Origin: Hericium rajendrae
Taxonomy: Eukaryota; Basidiomycota; Agaricomycetes; Russulales; Hericiaceae
NCBI GenBank assembly: GCA_033439255.1
Contig: CM065891.1
Coordinates: forward strand, 1,860,001-1,924,000
Direction of reading: 5' to 3'
DNA: 64,000 nt
Shown here: piece by piece, positions 38,996 to 47,735 of the stretch
How positions within the stretch are numbered: position 1 is the stretch's first letter
Layout of the letters: the number at the start of each line of letters is the position of its first letter
Program-made: the position numbers and the translations under genes
Notes under the pieces: model-generated
Told to the model about the DNA's origin: nothing
Databases searched by the model: none
The model's input: only the letters and a program-made list of their open reading frames with translations

Positions 38996-39250
38996 CATCT
39001 GAGAAATCTGTTTTTTATATAGCAGCAAGTCCTATTATGGGCCCTATCAGAGAGCTATGAGAGCTATGAACTTGGACTACTCAGCTATGTGGAGCTATGG
39101 GGCCTATGATAGCCTCTATAGCATGAAGTGTTAAATACATAGTGTGCCATAGCCTTCATAGCCAGGACTGTCATGTACATAGGGCTATGATATTTACTAA
39201 GGGAGACTATGGATACTATGGCTACTACAGTCCTTATGGTAAGGCACCTA
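38996..39250 (+). repeat. AGCTAT-rich repeat, copy 3
   Basis: Starts CATCTGAGAAATCTGTTTTTTATATAG and can be aligned by eye with copy 1 through GGGCTATGAT...GACTATGGATACTATGGCTACTAC. Confidence 0.6.
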
Positions 39251-39339
39251 GGCAATCAAGACATTAGGTCAAAATTTTCTTATAATAAATTGTAGACTAC
39301 TACAGGCAAGGACAAGGCTACGAGATCTAACACTAAACT

Positions 39340-40309
39340 ACTCAGTAAGTACAGGCCCTGAGCAGACCTCGCATCCCGCACAGCAACGACGTGGCAACGG
39401 CACAGCTGAGGCATGCGGTGGTCGCCACACAGGCGCGGGGGTCATGTCGGGACGTGTGGGTAGGCACACGTTGTCGGGCGTGCGAGGGTTGACGAGCGCT
39501 GGCGTGCCCTTGCGTACGCCGTGCGGGACTTGCCCACCACCGTTTGGTCGTGCGTGGCCGTGCGCAAGCTCGCGAGGCCGCGCGACTACGCACGCTCATG
39601 TGCGAGAACTGGCGCAGACGTGGTTCACGCACTGTCCGGGCACATGAGGGTGCGTGCGCAGTCGGGGTCTCGCGCGGCCGCGCGCATGTTCGCGTGGGTG
39701 GGCGGGCGGGCGCAGTAGGGAGGGCGGGCGGGCACAGTCGGGGAGCTCGGTCATCGCGTGCGCCGTGCGCGCGATAGCGGGACCGAGCATAGTTGCGCAC
39801 TGGCGTGCGGGAGTGCATGCACACGCTGCAGAGGCCGTCCGGGGCGTGCACATGCAGCCGGGACCTCATGCCGGCTTGCGCTTGTGCGTGGCCATGGCGT
39901 ACTCGCGTGGACGTGGGTGGTGAAGGCATGGATGTGTGTGGCGAGGGTGTGGACGTAAGTGGTGAGGGCGTGGATGCGCTGGCGGGCACAGCCAGGTGTC
40001 GTGGCCGCCAGCACGTTGCTGACGAGGCGGGAGTGCTGCTGCACGGCTCTGGTGAGATAGTGGGCGCGCAGGGCCTGTTGAGGGCGTGCGAGGTCGTAGG
40101 TGGATCCGTGCAGAGGGCGCGGGAGGCCGGGCGAGCGGTATGGTTGCGCCTCGTTTCCATGGCGACGGGACACGACGACGCGGACGCGGACGGCGTTATC
40201 GGAGGGATGGGGCCACAGCGGGCTCGTGGACGTCGGCGGGCTCGCGGATATCGGCGCGGGGTGTCGAAGGCGATAGGGGCGCGGTGCGCGGAGTTGCGAG
40301 AAAGCAAGC
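39340..40309. other. GC-rich island
   Basis: Almost 1 kb of CG-rich sequence with CGCGCG, GTGCGTG and GGCGTGGATG words, open in several frames on both strands. The predicted peptides are Arg/Ala/Pro/His-rich with no motif. It directly abuts hairpin module B on its upstream side. Confidence 0.5.
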
Positions 40310-40390
40310 GCGAGTATCGCTCGTTACACGAACGATACTCGCTTTGTTAGTACGAGAAGACAATGAAAGAATCCTTTTACTTATCTGTTA
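40310..40390 (-). other. donor / branch-point / hairpin module B
   Basis: Minus strand: ACAGATAAGTAAAAGG (degenerate donor, AT in place of GT), GTACTAAC (branch-point-like, 40345-40352), then a hairpin with arms GCGAGTATCG / CGATACTCGC (40310-40342). Preceded on the minus strand by GCTTCAAGGGTCGGGAGGGC, similar to the block before the other modules. Confidence 0.5.
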
Positions 40391-40779
40391 ACCCTCACTA
40401 GCCCATATAATAGCCCTCCCGACCCTTGAAGCATGCCATGAGGAGAGAGGAGAGGAGAGTGGAGAGGTAGCTCGAGACGAAGAGAAGACGAAGGAGTGTA
40501 GGCACAAGTCGCGCGACTTCTGCTTAGCCACAGCATTCGACTCGCGCGCTCGACAGTTCCGACTCTAACAAATCAAATCAAATCTTATTAATTCTGTAAA
40601 AAAGGTAGAATATACAAAGAGTCGGTATAAATACAATGAAAGAGGTAGCTATGTATCTACTGTACAATACGCTCGGAAGTATTGCAATCCACTGAGTGGA
40701 ATCTAACGGCCAGCCTCTGGCACGATGCCCGGCAATGCCCGGCCCGGTCTCGGCAAGCTACATTTGATGCTCCGCTGGC

Positions 40780-41055
40780 CACGTCTATATAAGACATGCA
40801 CGACGCGCTTCCCCTCTCTCCTTTCTACCACTACCATCTCCCATCTTTTGTCGCTCTCTTTTGTCTCGTCGCTCTCTCTTGTCTCGTCGCTCTCTCTTGT
40901 CTCGTCGCTCTCTCTTGTCTCGTCGCTCTCTCTTTTCTTGCTTCAACTTTGTGATGTTCGGTAAGTCATTATGTTGTCGTTATATTGTTTCATTGTTCAC
41001 TTATTATAATGTCCTTTGTAGACTTCTATACTTTTGCTTTTATGTTCTTAGAGGT
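40780..41055 (+). promoter_or_regulatory. TATA box, 18-bp leader repeats and possible leader intron
   Basis: TCTATATAAG at about 40785 is followed by a pyrimidine-rich stretch and four to five units of CGCTCTCTCTTGTCTCGT (18 bp, 40845-40935). Then comes TTCG|GTAAGTC...TTTGTAG|AC, which looks like an intron of about 60 nt. This is the layout of a promoter with a 5' leader, but no coding exon follows. Part of the upstream flank (TGTACAGTAGATAC motif) recurs in the opposite orientation near 31327. Confidence 0.4.
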
Positions 41056-41059
41056 AAGT

Positions 41060-42350
41060 CTTATTCCTGTTTATATATTTATCTTGTGTACTAATTTGTT
41101 GACTTGCATTCATCAGTAAACCTGTATTTTTCTGATTTGTATCTGACTTTGTCTGATCTGGTCTGATTCTGTCTGTTTCAGATGATCAGACAATCAGACC
41201 AGTTAGACGGGTCCCTATCGTCAAGTGTCTTTTAGACAAAAGTGTCTAATTTTAGATAGAAGTCTAGGTCTCAGAGACATTATCTGAAGTGAGATGTTGT
41301 CTAAAGTCAGACATTATCTGAATTCAGAATTTCTCTAGCTTTAGATTTTATCTGAAAGTCAGAGTCTGTCTGAAAAGCAGATTTTCTCTGATATTTCTCT
41401 TGTTTGTATATAAAGCCAGATATTGTCTGAATATTAGATTTTGTCTTAAGTTAGATTTAATCTGGAGTCAGAGTTTAATCTGACCATCAGACATATTATA
41501 ATCTCAGACATTGTGTTTGATTTCAGAAGCAGATCTGAAGTCAGATGTAAATCAGATGACTTCAAATCAGATCAGATAAACATCAGAACAACATTCAGAC
41601 TAGATTAAATTATTCATGATACTGATATTAGAGCTAAGCTAGACTAAGAACATAATACGATGCGCCATAGAGATAACAGACAAATCATATAATTAAATAA
41701 CAAAGAAAAAGGGATCCTACCGTTAATCACTGTATGATGCAGACTTGCAGCACAGGCCCAACACTGGTCTCAAAGAGCTCTAAGTGAGAAGTCAGTTAAC
41801 CATAAGCAGGCATGAGGTCAGGATAACGGAGATATAAAACATGCACCTATGCAGGATACAAAATGAAAGCATACATGTCCTACATGCACATGATCAACAT
41901 AAGTAACTGAAGGCCAGAAACGCAGTTAACCCTCTTTATTGGTACATGAGAATAAAAACTGGCAGATTTTACTCACATTGATACTGCTATGGCTAAAGCC
42001 TAGTCACATTCGAGGAAAAGGGAGGAATGCACATGGACGCATGCTGCAATGGCTTTCGGCTCGTTGTCGTTGGCCCATGAGCGTGCTCTTGAAGACGTCG
42101 GGCACACAATGTGCTATCGATGCCATGCGCAGGATATTGATGGCATCTGCAGCTTACTGCGTGGCACATGCCGTGCATGATGTGGACATGGTGCAGAGGC
42201 AATGAGGGCCAAGCACGCACGGGTGAGGGTATGTGCATGGGGTTGGTCGCAGTTGCTCTCTTAATTAGTACGAAAGACATAACGAAAGTATGATTTACTT
42301 ACCTCTGAGCCTCGAGGGAGCGAGGGAGATTTGGAACGGGCAGGACTGAA
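41060..42350. other. AT-rich, TCTGA-rich segment without a gene
   Basis: Dense TCTGA/TCAGA words from 41120 to 41600, then mixed sequence. Short open frames at 41940-42280 (both strands) have no recognisable motif. Confidence 0.4.
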
Positions 42351-42355
42351 GTGAA

Positions 42356-42428
42356 GAGTATCGACTCGTTATCGAGCGATACCCTTATGGTTAGTACGAG
42401 AAGATGACAAAAATAGAGCTTGCTCACT
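42356..42428 (-). other. donor / branch-point / hairpin module C
   Basis: Minus strand: CAAGTGAGCAAG, GTACTAACC, then an imperfect hairpin GGGTATCG...CGATACTC around CTCGATAACGAG. Preceded by CATCAAGGCTCGGTGAGGC, similar to module B. Confidence 0.5.
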
Positions 42429-42763
42429 TGTTACCCTCTCATTTACTGCCTCACCGAGCCTTGATGCGCGTGGTTGACGAGAGAACCGAGGAAACAGAAG
42501 GAGAGAGCACGAGGGAATGGGCTATGAGGGAGGGAGACGACAAGTTGAAGTTCAACGACACGTTGAAGTCAATGCGCGTTCCCGGGGATTGCCGATCGGG
42601 GATTGCCGACCGGGCCGGTGGCTGCCACTGCCAGATGCGTGTTGCACGTTCAAGTCAAAATTTCCTGCTCCTCACCTCAATATCGCTTCGTTCCTGGAGA
42701 TTTGAAGGCCAGAGGGACGATTTGAAGAGTGTCGGGGCTAGATGGAGGCCATAGGAGCATCAG

Positions 42764-42841
42764 GTGAGTAACCTTTATTGTTATTCTTCTGTCTATCGTG
42801 CTAATTTGGGGAGTACTGCTCGCTATCGAGCAGTACTCTCC
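42764..42841 (+). other. donor / branch-point / hairpin module D
   Basis: CATCAG|GTGAGTAAC, CGTGCTAAT and a hairpin, GGGGAGTACTGCTCG with its complement, at 42808-42841. The block before the donor (TTTGAAGAGTGTCGGGGCTA then GATGGAGGCC) recurs before modules E and F. Confidence 0.65.
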
Positions 42842-43200
42842 GTTTTCTCGTTTGCATCAACACCCCCACCCCGTCCGTCGCGTGTCTCGTGCCCCGTGCC
42901 CCACACCCTGTACACCGCTTCTCCCGTACCCCATTCCCGACTCGTGCCCCGCCTCTCCCTCGCGCTCCACCCCACGCCCGATGCATCCGCACGACCCCGC
43001 AGCAACGCATACTACCCCGCATGGACCCACACGCCTCCAGATGGATGCGCACAGCCCAGCCATCTCGCACACGGGCTCGCACGGGCCTACGCAGCACCCA
43101 CATTTCTATGTGGTCAGCCCGTTCGTGCACGGTCCTGTTATCGCATGCGGGGCCCCTCTGTGTCGTGCACGAACCTGCAAGGACGCGCAAGGCTCCGCAC
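42842..43200. other. GC-rich island between modules D and E
   Basis: C-rich sequence (CCCCGTGCCCCACACCC-type) open in all plus frames. No protein motif; treated as non-coding. Confidence 0.4.
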
Positions 43201-43258
43201 GGATGTAAGGGATGATTTGACAGGTGGTGGGCCTTGCTGGAGGCCAAGGGATTATCAA

Positions 43259-43336
43259 GTAAGTAAATATCTCCATTATTATATTGTCTATCGTGTTAAG
43301 TTGGGGAGTATTGCTCGTTATCGAGCAGTACTCCCC
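43259..43336 (+). other. donor / branch-point / hairpin module E
   Basis: TATCAA|GTAAGTAA, CGTGTTAAG in the branch-point position, and hairpin GGGGAGTATTGCTCG...CGAGCAGTACTCCCC (43303-43336). The preceding block GGGATGATTTGACAGG and GGAGGCCAAGGG matches modules D and F. Confidence 0.65.
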
Positions 43337-43688
43337 GTTTCTCGTCTGCATCAACATCCCCACTCCATTCATCGTGTCTCTCATGCCTGTGGCGCGCAAG
43401 TTGTCTCCCCCATGCCCTGTGGCCCGCGCCTGCCTCGCCCCTCTGCTCCATGCCTAGCACGACCCCCGCATGTCCCCACCTTCTTGTGCATGACTCCAGG
43501 CAGATGGCACCGCGCATGCTCCGCCCCTCCGTCCTCCGCCCATCACGACTTCCGCACACCTTCGCCATCTCGTGCATGGCCCCACACGACCCCGTACGAC
43601 CCCGCACGAACGCAGGTTCTTGCGGTCTTGCGTGCACACCCACACATCGTTAGTACCTTTCTCTATGTCTTTCTGCTCGTCTGCTGCC

Positions 43689-43985
43689 CGCGCAGGCTGT
43701 GGGGTCCGAATCGAAGACGTTTCGGGCCCTACAGGTGCGCGGGCCTTCGCTTATCGTGTCTACCTGCCCGCGCAGGCTGTCGGGTCCGAAACGTTTTCGT
43801 TTCGGGCCCTGCAGATGCGCGGGCCTTTGAGTTTCGTATTTGCGTGCCCGCGCAGGCTGCGGGGTCCGATACGTTTTCGTTTCGGGCCCTGTAGGTGCGC
43901 GGGTCTTCGATTTTCGTGTCTACCTGGCCGCAAAGGCTGGGGGGTTCGAAACATTTGTGTTTCGGACCCTACAGGTGCGCGCGGA
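43689..43985 (+). repeat. 80-bp tandem repeat, 3.7 units
   Basis: Units start at exactly 43689, 43769, 43849 and 43929 (CGCGCAGGCTG, then GGGTCCGAAACG...CGTTTCGG...CCC, then GGTGCGCGGG). Each unit holds an internal hairpin (GGTCCGAAACG / CGTTTCGGGCCC) that is kept although loop bases vary. It leads directly into module F. Confidence 0.85.
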
Positions 43986-44035
43986 GGGACGTTTCGAAGG
44001 GTGGAGGGGCTTTTTTTAGGCCAAAGGATCACAAG

Positions 44036-44113
44036 GTAAGTAAAACAGACTACTATCTAACTGTCTCTCGTGCTAATTTGGGGAGTACAGCTCATTATCG
44101 AGCTGTACTCCAC
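44036..44113 (+). other. donor / branch-point / hairpin module F
   Basis: ACAAG|GTAAGTAA, CGTGCTAAT, hairpin GGGGAGTACAGCTC / GAGCTGTACTCCAC (44080-44113). Relative to module D one stem pair (T-A) is flipped to A-T, so pairing is preserved. Confidence 0.65.
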
Positions 44114-44699
44114 GTTTTGTGTTCTATCTCAAGATCGTCGTCGTCGCCACCCTCTTTCTCATCCGTGCGCCCTGCCTACCACCTCTCCCATGCTGCATAT
44201 CCAGTACATGCCCCAGCCCTCTCGTGTCCTATGTCCCTTGCCCTGTGCATGCCCTGGATGTCTCTGCGTGCTCCGGCCTCTCTCTTGCACCCTTCGCCGT
44301 CTCATGAATGACCTCGCACAGTATCCATGCCTTATGTGTGGTCATGCATGGTCACGTATGGCCTTGCTGTTGCCCACATGACTGTGTCTTACATGGCATA
44401 TATGCTTCTTGCATGGCTTGGCCATTGCACATGCAGACCCACTCTGATATGATGGATCCACTACTTGGCTTCATATATTCTTGTAGTTACTTAATTAAAG
44501 AATGAAATAATGCAGGCCACATAGTTTTTGTGACTGCTATGGCTTATCTTATAGATGTCAGTCTGAGTCTGAGCTCAAGACCAAGTTTGATCTTAAGTTG
44601 AAGTCCACTTCTCAAGTCTCAACTCTGAGTTTGACAGTTCAAATTCAAGTTCAAGTTCAAGTCTGATTTCTGATGAAGAGAAAGATATATGTCAATAAT

Positions 44700-45540
44700 C
44701 AAGAGGCAGATGCCTTGATATATTAAAGATAAATATGATAATGTTCAATGTCTGATATATCTGAAAAGTACTGGATAACAGAGACCTCTCTGACTTATCT
44801 GAAAAATAGTGACTGTGTCTAAACAACATTGATTGTCTGATAAAATTAATAACATCTGATAAATCTAAATTTACAATGTCTGAAGTGTCTAAAATACACC
44901 TGATGATAGGAACCTATCTAATTGTATCTAAAATATTGTACTTGTCTGAGAATTTCCCATTATCTAACAAGATTCTTAGGTCTGACAAATATTAGAAGTC
45001 TGATATATCTGAAATGTACTTGATGATAGGAACTTGTCTAATTGTATCTGAATAACATTGTTTATCTGATAAAAGCAACAGCATCTGATGAATGCAAAAT
45101 GTCTAAAGTATCTATAATACACTTGATAATAGAGATTCATCTGATTGTATCTGAAAAGTTGTAATTGTCTGAGAAGTTCTTTGTTATCTGAGAAGTTTAC
45201 TTATATCTAACAGATATCAGAAGTCTAGAGTGTCTGAAATATACTTGACGATAGGGACCCATCTAATTATGTCTAAATAACATTGTTTGTCTGATAAAAG
45301 CAATGACATCTGATAAATGCAAAATGTCTAAAGTGTCTAAAATACACTTGATGATAGAGCTCCATCTAGTTATATCTAAAAAGTTATAATTGTCTAATAA
45401 GTTTCCTATCATCTGACAAGTTTACTTATATCTGACAAATATTGAAAGTCTGAAGTGTCTAAAATATACTTGATGATAAAGACCTGTCTAATTGTATCTG
45501 AAACATAGCAATTGTCTGAGGTTTTAGTGAATGTCTGACA
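44700..45540 (+). repeat. dimeric tandem array, about 225-bp higher-order unit
   Basis: The anchor TGATGATAG recurs at 44901, 45021, 45124, 45246, 45349 and 45471, giving spacings of 120, 103, 122, 103 and 122 bp: an alternating A/B dimer of about 225 bp. A weaker unit begins near 44771. AT-rich, TCTGA-rich, non-coding; satellite-like structure. Confidence 0.8.
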
Positions 45541-45734
45541 AGATTAGCTATGTCTAGTAGATTTTTAAACATCTGATAAGTCTGATATTTGTCTAATTTT
45601 ACAAAATGATCTACACACTATTTTATTCATATGTGAATCAGAGAAATGGACCTATCCAGATATCTCAGACAAGAGTCAGACAGTCAGATCAGTCAGAAGA
45701 TTGCCCTTTTGCTGATGTTGTAGATTATTTTCGC

Positions 45735-45830
45735 TTTTTCTTATCTTTGAAGTAAGCTTTATCTTATCTTATCTTATCTTTGTTATCTTATCTAACATGT
45801 ATCTTATCTTATCTTTTTATCTCTTCTGAG
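45735..45830. repeat. CTTATC-rich simple repeat, right copy
   Basis: Repeated TATCTTATCT words, the reverse complement of the array at 30780-30975, with a similar GCTTTTTC-type neighbour. The two may be diverged inverted ends of one old structure. Confidence 0.55.
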
Positions 45831-46129
45831 AAGTATCTTTTATCTTGAGTGTTGATCTCTATAGTATATCATAGATATGTAGTAATCTTTGTAGCTTTGT
45901 ATTAAATGTATTACAAGTAAAAATATAAAATGAAATGCTTTTTGATTTTCGATATTTTCATTATTGAAATATGATGAAATAATGAAATTAATGATATATT
46001 TTTATATGTGAATAAGCTTTTAGCATTCATAAGTAGTATATAAGACAGAGGTGATATAGAGTGGATAGTAATCTTACTAGCTAGGCATGATATAATAATA
46101 GAGATATGCTGTATAGCTGATATAGCTGT

Positions 46130-46330
46130 GATAGTCACCATATACTATAGCAGCTATGATAGCTATGATAGCTACTGTCTTATGCTATGATAGCTATGAG
46201 AGCTATGATAGCTCTATATAGATTACCTCACTACTATGGAGGAGCTATGTAGAAAAGAGGACTCCTATGGCCCTATCAGAGCTATATAAGCTACATAGTG
46301 TCATATATCACTGGTCCTTTTCTCAGATGC
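46130..46330 (-). repeat. AGCTAT-rich repeat, copy 4 (inverted)
   Basis: AGCTATGATAGCTATGAGAGC words ending TTTCTCAGATG at 46329, the inverted end seen at 29813 and 38996. Confidence 0.5.
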
Positions 46331-46349
46331 ACTCATTCCCCTCCTCTGC

Positions 46350-46985
46350 TATTGTGCTGTGAAGCATTGGGAAGCCGAAGGAGTTTGGTTTCGATTGAGA
46401 TCGTGGAAACCACGCACAGGTGCTATCTCCATTGCCTTATACATTCAAATTCGAGTTGCTTTTGATGTTGACTTGCAAGAATTCACGTTTGGTGCCTCGG
46501 ACATTGCCTACCACTGTCGCCAACCCAACCGAGGATCCCCTGTGAGCATCCTGCCATCGACCTCGTTCCCCTTTTGCACACTAGGTTTCTTCACCCCAGA
46601 ACCCTCGCCTGAGCCTGTGTGGGCCAGAGAACGCCTCGGCCACTGATTCCTCAGAACCCTGTACTCCACCACCTTGTACCCTCGTGCCCTTGGACGTTGT
46701 CCAGTTGTGGCAGACTTCCTGTAGGTTGTCACCATTGATTCCACTGACCCCCACTTCCAGACCACTGCACCCTTCCCACTTGGGATCTTCGAGTCCCTTG
46801 GGGATTACCACGTTTACACCCTTGCTGGCATTGCCCGGATCCACTTTTCTCACCAAGATGCTGCCACCTGCCAGTGGTACTTCGCTGAGCACAAAGACTT
46901 CCCCTACCTCGAACTCGTTGACTTCGACGTTGCCAGAGAGGAACACCACCGCCTACACCCAGCCACTGCCACTCCACCACTTCCC
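46350..46985. other. possible gene fragment, unrecognised
   Basis: Balanced base composition unlike its surroundings, with frames open on the plus strand (46359-46646) and minus strand (46949-46581). The minus frame begins MVFLSGNVEVNEFEVGEVF and looks more protein-like, but no motif, splice chain or family was recognised. Could be a relic of a captured gene or transposon. Confidence 0.3.
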
Positions 46986-46997
46986 ACCGTTGCTCCT

Positions 46998-47120
46998 CCT
47001 AGTGAATGGCATGGGTATGGGTAACCCACAGTGGGTCATGGGTATGGGTGTTATGGGTATGGGTATGGGTCAGCCTTATGCAACCCATGAAAAACCCATA
47101 CCCATACCATGGGTCATGGG
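46998..47120. repeat. ATGGGT hexamer repeats in both orientations
   Basis: ATGGGT(A) words (GGGTATGGGTATGGGT) followed by the inverted ACCCATACCCAT, forming an imperfect hairpin. A SINE-like copy starts at its edge (47121). Confidence 0.6.
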
Positions 47121-47285
47121 TTTTTACGATTCCTTAGAATCGTTTACTCTAACCCGCTTTTCAACTCAAAAAAGATGACACCCAGCCAATGTAATGCCTT
47201 TTATGGTAATAATTTCTCACACCTAAAATATAAAGATAAGGTTGTAGGTTCGATTCCACCATCTGTCATTTGTTTTCGCTTTTCT
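47121..47285 (+). repeat. SINE-like element with hairpin head, copy 3
   Basis: ACGATTCCTTAGAATCGT (47126-47143), TTTACTCTAACC, then GGTTCGATTCC (box-B-like, about 47250) and a T-rich end. The T-arm does not pair perfectly, so it is not called a tRNA gene. Confidence 0.5.
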
Positions 47286-47735
47286 TACTGAGCACGATAC
47301 AGCTTTCAGTCATGCTTGATTATTTATAACCAAAGCTTGTAGAGAGATGTGTGCATCTGTATCAGTCATGATTGTAGACTATTGATAGGTAGTTCATGAT
47401 GAGCGACTCTTTCTGTATGCTTCTTGCTTTTAGGCACATTGGATGAGATATCCTCGGCCTTCAAGTTAGGGCTTAGCTCGTATGACTAGTCAACTGACTT
47501 TTTACATTTACACTCAGTCTCAAGTTTTTCTTGCATGATGATCTGTATGCCATGGCCTTCTTGCACTCTAGATAGCATCTATTAAAATGATATAGAGAAT
47601 ATTACAATAAATTTAGAGAACTAACTATATCGTGGATCTCTGCCCTCTTGTACTTTGCCTTAGTGAAAAATAAAAGAGAAGTCAATAAACTCTGCTATTG
47701 TGCCATACAATCATTTCTACTGTAGAGTAATGCCA
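47286..47735. other. 3' flank of the JmjC gene, nothing recognised
   Basis: 450 bp of AT-rich non-coding sequence downstream of the minus-strand JmjC gene. Confidence 0.35.

Noticed and set aside
39342-40307. 321-residue minus-strand frame
   Set aside because: Low-complexity Arg/Ala/Pro/Thr translation of a GC-rich island; open frames also exist on the other strand.
42764-43894. 376-residue open frame on the plus strand
   Set aside because: Lies in GC-rich islands, is Pro/Arg/His-rich, crosses modules D and E and the 80-bp repeats, and has no motif; a by-product of few stops in GC-rich DNA.
46998-47120. Telomeric repeat
   Set aside because: The ATGGGT unit differs from the usual fungal TTAGGG, is short, appears in both orientations and is internal.
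47230-47275. tRNA gene suggested by GGTTCGATTCC
   Set aside because: The T-stem does not pair, and no anticodon arm or acceptor stem could be drawn; kept as SINE-like only.
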